In this document: positions 34,179 through 43,520 of the stretch, piece by piece
How the letters are laid out: each line of letters opens with the position of its first letter
Position numbering within the stretch: position 1 is the stretch's first letter
Assembly (NCBI RefSeq): GCF_000304355.2
Contig: NC_018227.2
Span: 1,116,001-1,180,000 of the forward strand
Length of the DNA: 64,000 nt
Direction: 5' to 3'
Source of the DNA: Methanoculleus bourgensis MS2
GTDB lineage: Archaea; Halobacteriota; Methanomicrobia; Methanomicrobiales; Methanoculleaceae
Made by a program: the position numbers and the translations under genes
Notes under the pieces: generated by a model
What the model was told of the DNA's origin: nothing
Seen by the model: the letters and a program-made list of their open reading frames with translations, nothing else
The model's database searches: none

Positions 34179-35093
34179 TCACTCGTCCTTCTTCCCGTTT
34201 GAGAGCGGGAAATACTGCTGATAGACCCGTTTGCGCTCCTCGAGGTCCGTGTGCAGGTAAATCTCGGTCGTCTTGATGGAAGAGTGTCCCAGGTTCTCCT
34301 GCACGACGCGGAGGTTCTTCGACCGCCGGTAGAGTTCGCTTGCGTAGGAATGCCTGATCTTATGCGGCGTAATCCCGTCCGGGGCGTTTTCCTTGAAGAT
34401 GTGCTGGACGGTCCGCGGCGAGATGTGGTTTCCCTGCTGGCCTATGAAGAGCGGCCCCTCAATCTTGTTGCCGATGAACTCGTCGATCTCGTCGAGAGTC
34501 TCTTCGTCGACGAAGACCGTCCGTATCTTGTCGCCCTTTCCCTTCACCCGGATCGTCTGCTCCTCAAAATCTATATCCTCGACATTGATCGCACAGAGTT
34601 CTGAGACGCGGACGCCGGTGGCGTAGATCAGGCGGACGATCAGTCTGTTCCGCCTGTCCTCGATGGACCTGAGCAGGCGGATTACCTGGCTATGCTTGAG
34701 GTATTTCAGCTCCTGGTTCTTGATCCGCGGCCGCTCCACCCCAAGCAGGGGGTTTGCGACCACAACTCCCTGGGTGTAGAGGTAGCGGTAGAAGGAGGAG
34801 AGCGTCGATATCATCCGGTGCAGGGTCTTTGGCTTGTACTCTCGTCTTTCCGTGATGTATGAGAAGAAATCGGTGACGAGGGCCGAAGAGACGTTGACGT
34901 CCGCATCCAGCGGGGCACTGTCGAGCTCCTCCTCGCTAAACGGGTCGCGGCCAGCCTGCTGCCTGACCCAGGCGTACCTGGCGAAGCGCTGGACGGTCTG
35001 CTCGTACTTTTTGATGGTCCGCGGCGAGTAATTCCGCATCCTGAGGTAACTGCTGAAGCGTTCCAGCCATTCCGGGAAGAGCGTGTTTTCCAT
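34179..35093 (-). CDS. xerA: Tyrosine recombinase XerA/XerD type
   Basis: A 304-residue protein. The N-terminal SAM-like domain is LRMRNYSPRTIKKYEQTVQR through LSSFYRYLYTQG (about 15-115). The catalytic domain carries the pentad: Arg in ATGVRVSELC (about 164), Lys in VKGKGDKIR, His-x-x-Arg in HKIRHSYASEL, His in LGHSSIKTTE, and the nucleophile Tyr in TTEIYLHTDL (about 279). Archaeal XerA resolves chromosome dimers at a dif site. Length and motifs are those of the housekeeping enzyme rather than of a phage integrase. It is flanked on both sides by arrays of CTAG-centred palindromic units. No dif site was recognised. Confidence 0.9.
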   Translation of the reverse strand: MENTLFPEWLERFSSYLRMRNYSPRTIKKYEQTVQRFARYAWVRQQAGRDPFSEEELDSAPLDADVNVSSALVTDFFSYITERREYKPKTLHRMISTLSSFYRYLYTQGVVVANPLLGVERPRIKNQELKYLKHSQVIRLLRSIEDRRNRLIVRLIYATGVRVSELCAINVEDIDFEEQTIRVKGKGDKIRTVFVDEETLDEIDEFIGNKIEGPLFIGQQGNHISPRTVQHIFKENAPDGITPHKIRHSYASELYRRSKNLRVVQENLGHSSIKTTEIYLHTDLEERKRVYQQYFPLSNGKKDE

Positions 35094-35639
35094 TGGTTAA
35101 TAAGTAGAATAGCGAAGCATATCAAAATTGCGGTAAATCACTATTCCCCGCAATAGGGATTTGACCCGCGAAATCCCTGCCGGACCCCGTATCATCCACG
35201 GGGCCCGGCCCCTGCCAGAATACCTGCTCCGGGTGCTGCCTGGTACTGAATACCTTGTGCGAGCGAACCGGAATCTCATACCGGCCCCGAAAAAAGAGTA
35301 TTCTGGTGATGCAGGAGGTATTGGTGTTAGGAGGTATTGGGGCTGCCCTCCCGGGTGGGCGGGAGGCAGACCCTGATGTATATGTTCTCCTCTGAGTATA
35401 TGAACCCCATACCGTGCGGTGTGAAAGTGAACGGCGTGGGGTTATCGCCGGTCCTATGCGGGCTGGAGGGGGCGCCCATATATAAATGAATGCCCCAGAG
35501 GGGCGTAGGCGCCCGATCGCCTCGCCGGGCATATGTTCATACGTGAAGGAGGGCGATCCGCGCTTTAACGCATGATATGGAGGTCCAAAAATTAGGTGGT
35601 TTCCGGGGATCTGTTTGGAGGACCGGCCCTGCACATTGG
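35094..35639. other. Intergenic region upstream of xerA, no gene recognised
   Basis: Includes the xerA leader and several GC-rich short inverted repeats (for example GGGGCGTAGGCGCCC near 35494). Open frames present are not credible: they are Pro/Arg-rich, cross one another and lack known motifs. Confidence 0.4.
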
Positions 35640-36400
35640 TAGTGGAGCAATTGCATCCAATATTTCCATGCGGTGGTTGCGTCACGCGGAAGAGCGTGGA
35701 AGGGCACTATACCATTCAGCAACCGAACTTCGCGTCCTTCGCTGGAGAGCAATGGGTGGTGTCGCTCCCACGCATCAGGACCCGCAACATAAGGTGAGGT
35801 GGTCTAGTAGTTGGCCATTTCGTCTTATTATTACGGTTCTAGTGTATCATTTCATCTAATATTGCCCATGCAATACCATCTCACGCGAAGGGCGCGAAGC
35901 CGCGAAGTTCGGTTGCTGGGCGGCAGAGTCCCCTTCGCGTTCTTCGCGTCTTCGCGTCTTCGCGTGCGGTGGCGATCGCTCGCCCCGCATCAGGACCCGC
36001 AACATAAGGTGAAACGGTCCACTAGTGGACTATTTAACCTTATTTTGCCGATTCTGGTGTGTGGGAGTGATCGTCAGCCATACGCAGAAGTGCACGAAGA
36101 GGATGTGCAGAGGTCCCGCGGACTTTGAGACAACGCGTGAGGCAACGTCGTGTGAAATTTTAGTTGCAATGGTCCACTAGTATGGATCGCCGGCCTCTCA
36201 AACGACCATGAAACGACTAATTCCCCGGGCTCCCCGGGCAGTGGGCCGTGGTGGGAATTGCCCCCCTCCCACAAGCCGGACCTGGGGCACAAACAGAGCC
36301 ATGATCCTCCTGTCGTCAAACCGGCGATCTCTCCATGGAAAATTTCGACGAAATGCTCCGGTAGTGAAGCGATTGCGTCGAATATCTCCATGTGGACGTC
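35640..36400. repeat. Second array of CTAG-palindrome units
   Basis: Junctions at TAG 35640, CTAG 35804, CTAG 35839, CTAG 36022, CTAG 36177 and GTAG 36361. The clearest junction, around 36003-36047, reads ATAAGGTGAAACGGTCCA, then CTAG, then TGGACTATTTAACCTTAT. Interiors repeat the CGCGAAG theme (ACGCGAAGGGCGCGAAG near 35883; CTTCGCGTCTTCGCGTCTTC near 35941) or the GC-rich GGGGCACAAACAGAGCCATGA block (36281-36303). A truncated unit may continue past 36364. Confidence 0.75.
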
Positions 36401-36816
36401 CCCGGTTTGGGTAATCGGGAGTCCTCTGCCGAATTCGCGGTCGCATCAACGGGGAAAGCACGCCGGAGAGAAGGTCCCTCCATGGTCCGCTGCCCGGGGC
36501 GAGCCTGGGGGAGTAGGTCGCTTTCATGCGTACAGCATGAGGATCTGGCTCATGAGTTTTTTGCACCCCTTCGCGTGAGACCATCCTGCATCTCCGCACC
36601 CCCGGACCTGCCTTCCCCGGCCTACTCCCCTGGAATTCTGGTATTACGCCCCCGGCGATATGAAATCTGACCAAACATCCTGGCCGGGCCTGGGAACAAA
36701 GAGGCAGGTATAAACCATATGATGCTATATTTACAAAGGGCAGGCCGGACTCCGTAGCAGACGCCGTTCCATCTCCTGTAGATTGAAATACCAAAACCAA
36801 CAAGAGGATATGCAAA
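36401..36816. other. Intergenic with promoter of the 36817 operon
   Basis: The first part is GC-rich and related to the unit interiors. From 36700 AT-rich sequence holds TATA-like GGTATAAACC (36704-36713) and GCTATATTTAC (36723-36733). AGAGGATATGCAAA immediately precedes the ATG at 36817 and is a good ribosome site. Confidence 0.5.
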
Positions 36817-37344
36817 ATGGAAGAGCCTGATTATCGCAACGACCCAAACAAGTACCAGAAATTCAAGAAAGTTGACGGCGCCACCTACCAGCGGGTCAAC
36901 CAGTTCCTGCGCAAACACACCCACATCACCGCCCGCGAATGGGCGATCGCACGTCTCTGCGCGGACTTTCGGACCACCAGCGGCTCGGAGATGACGTTCA
37001 TCGGCGAAAACCTCCCCGACCTCTGCCCGTTCATGGTCGACACCTACACACCGCAGGCAGTCAACCAGGCGAGGAGTTCGTTCAAGAAGAAGGTGAAGAA
37101 GGCGGGGGCCACATTCTTCTACGGCGCCATGTGCGGCTTCTTCACCGCCGAAGAACTCGACGAGATCCTCTTTGAGGCGAGCGAAGTCGCCCGGTTCCTG
37201 CTGGAGGTCGAAGGCACAAGCCTGACCATCGACGACGAGATCGAGATCGAGGACCGGATCACCGAGGTGATGCGGGGCGTGGCCGAGGCTGCGTCGGTCG
37301 TCCTGAAGACCAGGCCCGGCCAGGAGGGAAGTGAGGACCCATGA
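36817..37344 (+). CDS. Conserved archaeal protein, DUF5806-like, unknown function
   Basis: A 175-residue soluble protein: DPNKYQKFKKVDGATYQRVN, then THITAREWAIARLCADFRT and VNQARSSFKKKVKKAGATFF, ending in a variable acidic tail. I associate the start with the DUF5806 family of methanogens and haloarchaea, but this is from memory and uncertain. The arrangement (an ARLCADFRTTSG helix-turn region and a Lys-rich helix) would allow DNA contact. It overlaps the MobB-MoaE gene by 4 bases (ATGA at 37341-37344) and is first of a likely three-gene operon with glmM. Confidence 0.65.
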   Translation: MEEPDYRNDPNKYQKFKKVDGATYQRVNQFLRKHTHITAREWAIARLCADFRTTSGSEMTFIGENLPDLCPFMVDTYTPQAVNQARSSFKKKVKKAGATFFYGAMCGFFTAEELDEILFEASEVARFLLEVEGTSLTIDDEIEIEDRITEVMRGVAEAASVVLKTRPGQEGSEDP

Positions 37345-38096
37345 AGATCATCCAGATAGTAGGCCGTTCAAACTCCGGAAAGACCACATTCATAAAGCGC
37401 CTGATCCCGGCGCTCTCAGCGCACGGGACCGTCGGCGTGGTCAAGCATCTGGGGCACCACGGCTTTGCGCTCGAGCCCGGAAAGGATACCACCATATTCT
37501 ATGAATCGCATGCCGCTATATCCGGCGGCGTCGACGACGACAAGTCGGTCATCGTCAGGCGCGAGAACGACCTCGACTCCACTCTGGAGGTCCTCTGCAA
37601 CGCCGGGATCGACTATGCTATACTTGAGGGGTTCAAGTCGCGGCTGTTTCCAAGGATCGTGATAGGCGACCTCGAGAGTGAGAACGTCGTCCTCCGCAAC
37701 CCCTCGGTCGACGATGTGATCGCCGCGCTCCCGGAGTTTGAGGATTACTACACTGTTGAGGGGCTGGTCAGGGAACTGAAGCGCGAGTACGGCGTCTCGC
37801 ATGCCGGGGCCGTCCTCACGTTCAACGGAATCGTCAGGGAATGGACCGGCACCGAACGGACCGAGTACCTGGAGTTCGACGAGACCGTCGATGCCCTGAC
37901 GGAGAGCCTCAGGCGGGAGATCGAGGCTGTCCCCGGGATCATCGGCGCACGGTTCCACCACCGGAAAGGCCGGCTCTATGCCGGGGAAGATATAACCTAT
38001 GTTGCTATACTCGCAGAGCACCGCCAGGAGGCGTTCGCTGCAGCCGGCAGGGCGATCGACCGACTGAAGCGGGAACTGCACGACGTGGAGAAGTGA
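37341..38096 (+). CDS. MobB-MoaE fusion: GTP-binding MobB domain plus molybdopterin synthase large subunit domain
   Basis: A 251-residue protein. Residues 1-145 are a MobB-type P-loop domain: IIQIVGRSNSGKTTFIKRL, then VGVVKHLGHHGFALEPGKDT, and DYAILEGFKSRLFPRIVIGD. Residues about 150-251 are a MoaE-like domain: HAGAVLTFNGIVREWTGTER, ARFHHRKGRLYAGEDITYVA, ILAEHRQEAFAAAGRAIDRL. The first domain helps attach the guanine nucleotide to the cofactor; the second is the catalytic half of molybdopterin synthase. The fusion joins two steps of Mo/W cofactor making, as needed for formylmethanofuran and formate dehydrogenases. The final MoaE lysine segment is short. Coupled by overlap to the upstream gene. 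Confidence 0.88.
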   Translation: MKIIQIVGRSNSGKTTFIKRLIPALSAHGTVGVVKHLGHHGFALEPGKDTTIFYESHAAISGGVDDDKSVIVRRENDLDSTLEVLCNAGIDYAILEGFKSRLFPRIVIGDLESENVVLRNPSVDDVIAALPEFEDYYTVEGLVRELKREYGVSHAGAVLTFNGIVREWTGTERTEYLEFDETVDALTESLRREIEAVPGIIGARFHHRKGRLYAGEDITYVAILAEHRQEAFAAAGRAIDRLKRELHDVEK

Positions 38097-38101
38097 CTGA
38101 T

Positions 38102-39463
38102 ATGCGAAACGGGAAACAGATGTTTGGAACAAACGGCGTCCGCGGCGTGGTCGGGGAGATGATGACGCCGACCCTCGTCCTCAAGATCGGCGCCGCGCTC
38201 GGATCGATGCGGAACGGAACCATCGCCGTCGGCAGGGATACAAGGACGTCCGGCGAAGCCCTGGCCCACGCCCTCAAGGCCGGGCTCCTGATGACCGGGT
38301 GCGACGTGGTGGACATGGGCGTCCTCCCCACACCGGCCCTGCAGTACATCATAAAGACCGATGACCGGTTTGCCGGCGGCGCGATGATCACCGCGTCCCA
38401 CAACCCTCCCGAATACAACGGTGTCAAGATCATCGAGGCCGACGGCACTGAGATGGCAGACGACGAGATCATCAGGCTCGAAGACCGGTTCTTCGCCGGC
38501 GAGTTCGACGCGGCTGCCTGGGACGGCGTCGGCACAGAGACCGCCGCACCCGACCGGCTCGAGGAGTATATCCAGGCAGTCGTGGGGCACTTCCCGGCAG
38601 GCATCGGCAAGGACATGACCGTCGTCGTCGACCCCGGTTCCGGCCCCGCGGCCCTCACCACACCCGCCATCCTCGAGAGGATGGGCTGCCGGGTCCATAC
38701 CATCAACGCCCGGCTCGACGGCACCTTCCCGGGCCGGATGCCTGAACCGACCCCCGAAGGGCTGCAGCCTCTCTCGGAGATGGTCATCGCCACAGGCGCC
38801 GACTTCGGGGTGGCGCACGACGGCGACGCCGACCGGGCGGTCTTTGTTGATAACAAAGGACGCTATATAGAAGAGAACTATGAGTTCGGCCTGATCGAGG
38901 ACTACGTCTGCAGCAGGAACCGCGGCGGGCTCGTCGTCACCCCGGTCGCCACCTCCCGGCTGATCCGGGACATTGCCGGGAAGCACGGGTGCACCGTCGA
39001 CTACACCCCCGTCGGGAGCATCTACGTCGCAAGGCGGATGATCGAGCTCATCGGGCAGGGGAAGAACGTCTCCTTCGGCGGCGAAGGAAACGGCGGCCTG
39101 ATCTATTCCGACCACCAGTTCTGCCGGGACGGGGGCATGACTGCCGCAATGATGGTAGCGGTTCTTGCAAGCCATAATGGGAGAGACCTCTCCGATATCA
39201 TCGACGAACTCCCGGTCTACCACCTGGTCAAGGAGAAGTATCACGCCCCTGACCCGGCCGCGCTGGTCCGTGCCGTCGAGGAAGCGCTCCCGGAAGAGAC
39301 CATCGAGAAGATCGACGGTATCAAGATCATCAGGGACGACGCCTGGGCCCTGGTGCGGGCGTCGGGCACGGAACCGATGATCAGGATTATGGTCGAGTCA
39401 AAGGACCCGGGCGTCGCAGATACCATGTACCGGGAGATCATGCAGGTGGTCAGGCAGGCCTGA
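38102..39463 (+). CDS. glmM: Phosphoglucosamine mutase (archaeal GlmM) / phosphomannomutase family
   Basis: A 453-residue protein from ATG 38102, six bases past the upstream stop; a GTG at 38093 in frame would overlap it. The alpha-D-phosphohexomutase signatures are all present: start KQMFGTNGVRG, active serine loop GGAMITASHNPPEYNGVKI (Ser at about 98), metal loop FGVAHDGDADRAVFVD (D-G-D-A-D), sugar loop GGEGNGGLIY and the phosphate-binding end VRASGTEPMIRIMVES. GlmM makes glucosamine-1-phosphate for UDP-GlcNAc. Intact and normal length; it is third in a three-gene run. Confidence 0.94.
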   Translation: MRNGKQMFGTNGVRGVVGEMMTPTLVLKIGAALGSMRNGTIAVGRDTRTSGEALAHALKAGLLMTGCDVVDMGVLPTPALQYIIKTDDRFAGGAMITASHNPPEYNGVKIIEADGTEMADDEIIRLEDRFFAGEFDAAAWDGVGTETAAPDRLEEYIQAVVGHFPAGIGKDMTVVVDPGSGPAALTTPAILERMGCRVHTINARLDGTFPGRMPEPTPEGLQPLSEMVIATGADFGVAHDGDADRAVFVDNKGRYIEENYEFGLIEDYVCSRNRGGLVVTPVATSRLIRDIAGKHGCTVDYTPVGSIYVARRMIELIGQGKNVSFGGEGNGGLIYSDHQFCRDGGMTAAMMVAVLASHNGRDLSDIIDELPVYHLVKEKYHAPDPAALVRAVEEALPEETIEKIDGIKIIRDDAWALVRASGTEPMIRIMVESKDPGVADTMYREIMQVVRQA

Positions 39464-39611
39464 TCCTTCCCGCTTGCACAGTGAAGCCAACCCCACATTA
39501 AGTGTTCTATTCACGGTGATGCGAAGGACACTTACCTTCCCCCATATTTCACGCATTTGCGAGGATCTCTCGAAATTCCATCAAAGTACGCTCTTGTGGG
39601 GAGGGAGCAAC

Positions 39612-39620
39612 CTATATATA
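39612..39620 (+). promoter_or_regulatory. TATA box of the 1191-residue repeat-protein operon
   Basis: CTATATATA lies 41-49 bases before the GTG at 39661, after GGGAGGGAGCAAC, with a plausible start of transcription near 39643. Confidence 0.6.
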
Positions 39621-39660
39621 CGATGATCGATATGCATGATACAGAACCTGCTGGAGAGCG

Positions 39661-42600
39661 GTGATCAAAATGAACGGAAAGCCACAGATGAAACAGAAGA
39701 TATCCTCCGCCATCTCTTCCGGTGATCCGCGTGAGGTTGAGAAGATTGTTTTAGACATCTCAGAGACGCGGACGCGAAAAGAGAAAAAATCCCTCTATGA
39801 GCAGATGAACGCAGCCCTGGTAAAGGCGGCGTTCGAGGAGAACCAGCCGGAACTCTTAAGCCAGCTCGTCGAACCGCCAAAAGAAGAAGTTTTTGGCCTT
39901 GCAAGACGCGTTGCCGGGCTCTACCGCGAGAATAAAGATGAAGCGTGGTTCTCCGCAATATTTACCCTGGTCGGCAAACTCGACCGCAAGAGCCACCAGT
40001 CCGATATCCTCGCCGAGGTATCCTGTGACCTGGTCCAGGCCGGGGTCGACACCGGGGACATCCACTTTATCGAGAAAGGAGAGGAAGCCTTCGACCAGAT
40101 CAGCATCCGTAAATACCGCTCGGCAATCCTCTCTGATATCATCCCGCTCTTCATCCAGTACGGGCAGAAATACCAGAACGTCGATATCATGCATCACGCT
40201 CTCCAGGCGCTCTCCGAGATCGGCGACATATCAAAACAGTCACAGCTCCATGCTGATGTGGCCCGGGCGATCGCTGGTTTTGGTATCGAGTCAGGCGACA
40301 TCCGCCTGGTGGTCAGCGGTATTTTAAGCGCCACCGAGATCAACCAGAAGATCCGGCGCACCAACTCGATCGCCGACATCGTAGATGCCGCCTGGAAATC
40401 TCCGCTGAAGAAGGAGATCTCCGATATCGAGCAGATCATAGACTCCCTCTCCGGGGTCCCGGAAGAACGGATCACCGAGGTCCTTGCGATCCTGACCGAG
40501 CACCTCCTCGATCGCCAGCGGGACAAGAAACAGGTCTACACCAAACTGCTCAGGCTCGACGACGAGAAACCCTGGGCAGGCCAGACCCTTGTCCTCGAAC
40601 TCCTGAAGAAGGCGGAGCGTAGCGGGGAGCGATGGTACCTGGAGAAGGCGTTTGAGTTCAACGCCCGGAGCACGGTGGAGACCCAGCTCCCCATCGAGGA
40701 GATCGTCCTCTCCGGCATTGCGGTCGTCGAGAAGAGCGGCAACCCGACCATCCTCCTTGATATCGCGCCGCTGATCGACGAGTCCTGCGATGTTGCGAAG
40801 GCGGCTCAGCTCTACCGGCAGATCACCGACGCACTCTCCCGGATGGGCGACTTCTACCACGCAATCGAGGTCATGAAGAAGGCCAGCACCACCGCCCAGA
40901 GGATCAATGCCCAGTTTTTCGATACCAGTGTCCGCCTGATCAAGGAAGGTATCCGGCGTGACGAGACCGGACTCGTCCGCGAGAACATCCTTGCCGCACT
41001 GGAGATCGATATCGCCGACTCGCTGGTACACCAGGCGGTGACCGACTTCTGCAAGGAGTACGACTTTGACGAAGTCGTCGGGCACATTCCAGCGATAAAG
41101 GAACTTGCCGGGTCGCACCAGGCACAGGATACCCTGCTCTTTGAGTGCAACACCATCCTGATCGAGCGCGGTTTCGTCCGCGAGAAAGACCCGTCCGGCC
41201 TCGTGAGCCTGGTTAGCGAGATCGAGGACCAGACCCTGCGCGAGCAGGCCATCTCGGCGATCGTCGTCGAGATGGCACGGATCGGCGTCGCCCGGAAAGA
41301 CCGGGACCTCCTCCGGCGTGCGACCGCGCTCACCTGCGAGATCATGGACCAGCAGGCGCGGGCCGAGGCACTGGGCGGCATCGTGGACCAGGCGGCCGTG
41401 CTCGCTGTGGAGGACGGTGACCTTGACCTCCTCCATGGTATGCGGGTCCTCTCCGCGTCCCTGCTGGAACCGGATTACTGCCTCTTTGCGATGGGCAAGG
41501 TGATCCACGGCCTGATCATGTACGGGATCGAGCAGCTCTCGCTCCGGGCACTCGACGAGGCGACCCAGATCCTCTCCCAGATCACCGACCCGTCGCTGCA
41601 GCGGCAGCTCGTGGACCCCCTCATCGAAGGCTACATCCGCGTCGGAAGCCTGCAGGCGGCAGACCAGCTCTCCCGCGGCGGGGCCCGGATCTTCGAAGGC
41701 ATGATGGAACCCTTCGAGATCGCGCTCGACCTCCTCAAGACCAGCACCCCGCGTGAGGAGATCTCGATCAAGATAGCAAGTTACGTCGACATCATGCTCG
41801 AGTATACGCAGGTCTACGCAAGCCCGATCTTTGCTGTCCCGATGGCTCTCCTCTCTCTGGAGATCGAGGGCGAGTACGAGCGGACCGCCATGATCCAGCG
41901 GATCCTCACCTTCTTCACCGAGTACGTCAGGGAGTTTGACTCGGCCGACCCCTACGAGGTGATGGCCTACCTGCTGGAAGGGATCGAGGGAGCGACGGCG
42001 GCACCGCAGGTGCTTGAACTGATGTACCGCCTCTTCGAGCACACCGGTGATGTCTACGCCCGGTATTCAGGTATGTACCGGATCGTGAGCGCCTACTCGG
42101 CTCTCGAAAACGTTGAGCGGGCCGAGGAGATCATCAGGAGGCTGCATGAGACCATCGGCACCATCACCGACCCGTCCATCCACGCGATCATGCTCTCCGA
42201 CCTTGCGGGGCTCATGGCCGGGATCGACCACGCTGAGGCCAGGACCTACCTCGACGAGGCCCAGGAGATGCTTGAGTTCGTCGACCCGGACCGGGAGGCG
42301 TTCGTCAGGAAGAACCTGATCTACGCCGCAAGGAACCTCAGTGCGGTCAACCGGCAGGAGAAGGATGTCGATTGGGCGGTTGAGCAGGTCGGCAGGATCG
42401 AGGACCCCGTGGAGTACGTGGACGCCCTGGCGGCGGTCTTTGACATGATCAGCGAGCCTGCTCAGAGGAAGGAGATCCTCTCGGCCATGTGCCATACCGT
42501 GGTGAGCATCCCCTCCCCCTACATCCGGCTCTCGATGCTCTTTGATGTGGCGCGGTTCGCTGAGACCTACGGCGACGAAGAGGAGATCGATGAACTACTG

Positions 42601-43236
42601 AAGGGTATGGAGAGGACGGCCGGAAGCATCCAGATCCCGTTCATCACCGCCATGACGCGGCAGCGCATGGCCCGGATGCTCTTCTCGTTCTACCGGAAGA
42701 CCGGGAAGCCGGCCGTCCAGCAGCGGGCTATCGATGTCGTCTCCACCATCGATGATGATCGGATCCGCTACAGCATGATGGTCCAGCTCGAGCAGGCGAT
42801 GCCCCAGTCCTGGATGAATACGGTCTTTGGCAGGATCCTCAACTGCCGCGAGAAGATCCGGCGCGGCGAGTATACCACAAAGGATATGGTCGCGCTCGAC
42901 CGGACCATCAGGGCGGCACCTGACCGGGCAAAACGGGCGATCTACTACACCGAGCTCTTCCTCATCGCCAGGAACGCGGGGCAGCATGAACTTGCGGACC
43001 GGATGCTCCTCTGCGCGCTCGACGAGGCGCGGATCATCAGACCGCTCTCCCGGCGGGCCTTCGTGCTCGGGGATATGGCGTGTCGGATATACGCGGAGCG
43101 TTACGATGATCGGTCCAGGGAGATCCTTGATATGGCCGTAAGCGAGGCCCTCAACATCCGCGACACAGCGGTCCGGGACGAGGTATACGACGAACTGGAT
43201 ATGTCCATACGGGTCGTCCAGGAGCACTGGCTGTGA
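39661..43236 (+). CDS. Very large helical-repeat protein (TPR/HEAT-like), unknown function
   Basis: A protein of 1191 residues from GTG 39661; ATG 39670 after GGTGATCAAA is also possible. No signal peptide and no membrane segment. Almost the whole length is alpha-helical with irregular 35-45-residue repeats such as HHALQALSEIGDISKQSQLH, ADVARAIAGFGIESGDIRLV, IYTELFLIARNAGQHELADR. They resemble tetratricopeptide or SEL1-like solenoids, so it is likely a scaffold. The last stretch ends EVYDELDMSIRVVQEHWL and overlaps the acylphosphatase gene by 4 bases (43233-43236). The function is not known. Codon use looks like the host core genes. Confidence 0.7.
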   Translation: MIKMNGKPQMKQKISSAISSGDPREVEKIVLDISETRTRKEKKSLYEQMNAALVKAAFEENQPELLSQLVEPPKEEVFGLARRVAGLYRENKDEAWFSAIFTLVGKLDRKSHQSDILAEVSCDLVQAGVDTGDIHFIEKGEEAFDQISIRKYRSAILSDIIPLFIQYGQKYQNVDIMHHALQALSEIGDISKQSQLHADVARAIAGFGIESGDIRLVVSGILSATEINQKIRRTNSIADIVDAAWKSPLKKEISDIEQIIDSLSGVPEERITEVLAILTEHLLDRQRDKKQVYTKLLRLDDEKPWAGQTLVLELLKKAERSGERWYLEKAFEFNARSTVETQLPIEEIVLSGIAVVEKSGNPTILLDIAPLIDESCDVAKAAQLYRQITDALSRMGDFYHAIEVMKKASTTAQRINAQFFDTSVRLIKEGIRRDETGLVRENILAALEIDIADSLVHQAVTDFCKEYDFDEVVGHIPAIKELAGSHQAQDTLLFECNTILIERGFVREKDPSGLVSLVSEIEDQTLREQAISAIVVEMARIGVARKDRDLLRRATALTCEIMDQQARAEALGGIVDQAAVLAVEDGDLDLLHGMRVLSASLLEPDYCLFAMGKVIHGLIMYGIEQLSLRALDEATQILSQITDPSLQRQLVDPLIEGYIRVGSLQAADQLSRGGARIFEGMMEPFEIALDLLKTSTPREEISIKIASYVDIMLEYTQVYASPIFAVPMALLSLEIEGEYERTAMIQRILTFFTEYVREFDSADPYEVMAYLLEGIEGATAAPQVLELMYRLFEHTGDVYARYSGMYRIVSAYSALENVERAEEIIRRLHETIGTITDPSIHAIMLSDLAGLMAGIDHAEARTYLDEAQEMLEFVDPDREAFVRKNLIYAARNLSAVNRQEKDVDWAVEQVGRIEDPVEYVDALAAVFDMISEPAQRKEILSAMCHTVVSIPSPYIRLSMLFDVARFAETYGDEEEIDELLKGMERTAGSIQIPFITAMTRQRMARMLFSFYRKTGKPAVQQRAIDVVSTIDDDRIRYSMMVQLEQAMPQSWMNTVFGRILNCREKIRRGEYTTKDMVALDRTIRAAPDRAKRAIYYTELFLIARNAGQHELADRMLLCALDEARIIRPLSRRAFVLGDMACRIYAERYDDRSREILDMAVSEALNIRDTAVRDEVYDELDMSIRVVQEHWL

Positions 43237-43520
43237 AGACGATCGAGATCAGGATCTCAGGAAGGGTGCAGGGTGTCGGGTTTCGTGCATGCGTAAGGAA
43301 GATCGCCACCGACCTCGGCATCGGCGGCGAGGTCATGAACCTCCCTGACGGGAAGGTGCTCATCACCGCAACCGGCGAACCCGTCGTCCTGGATAAGTTC
43401 GCGTCCATGCTCTACGGGTGCCCCCGGGTTATTATCAGGGATCTCTCCCTGCAGGAGATCCCCCTTGTCCGCTTCCCCGAGTTCACGATCCAGCGGGGCG
43501 CCTACCAGTACAGCACGTGA
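43233..43520 (+). CDS. Acylphosphatase
   Basis: A 95-residue protein of the usual size. It has the motif RVQGVGFRACVRKIA with the catalytic Arg of GxVQGVxFR, and the catalytic Asn in GEVMNLPDGKVLI. Acylphosphatases hydrolyse acyl phosphates such as acetyl phosphate or carbamoyl phosphate. The gene starts inside the last codons of the helical-repeat gene (ATGA overlap) and its 3' end overlaps the 3' end of the opposing cas1 gene by 19 bases (43502-43520). Intact. Confidence 0.93.
   Translation: MKTIEIRISGRVQGVGFRACVRKIATDLGIGGEVMNLPDGKVLITATGEPVVLDKFASMLYGCPRVIIRDLSLQEIPLVRFPEFTIQRGAYQYST

Noticed and set aside
35122-35685. A 187-codon minus-strand open frame upstream of xerA
   Set aside because: Product is Pro/Arg/Ser/Thr-rich and patchy, overlaps GC-rich inverted repeats and has no start signal.
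37997-39244. A 415-codon minus-strand open frame across glmM
   Set aside because: glmM on the plus strand has all family motifs; the reverse frame has none.
40324-42042. A 572-codon minus-strand open frame inside the helical-repeat gene
   Set aside because: Antisense artefact of high third-position GC; no ribosome site or recognisable domain.
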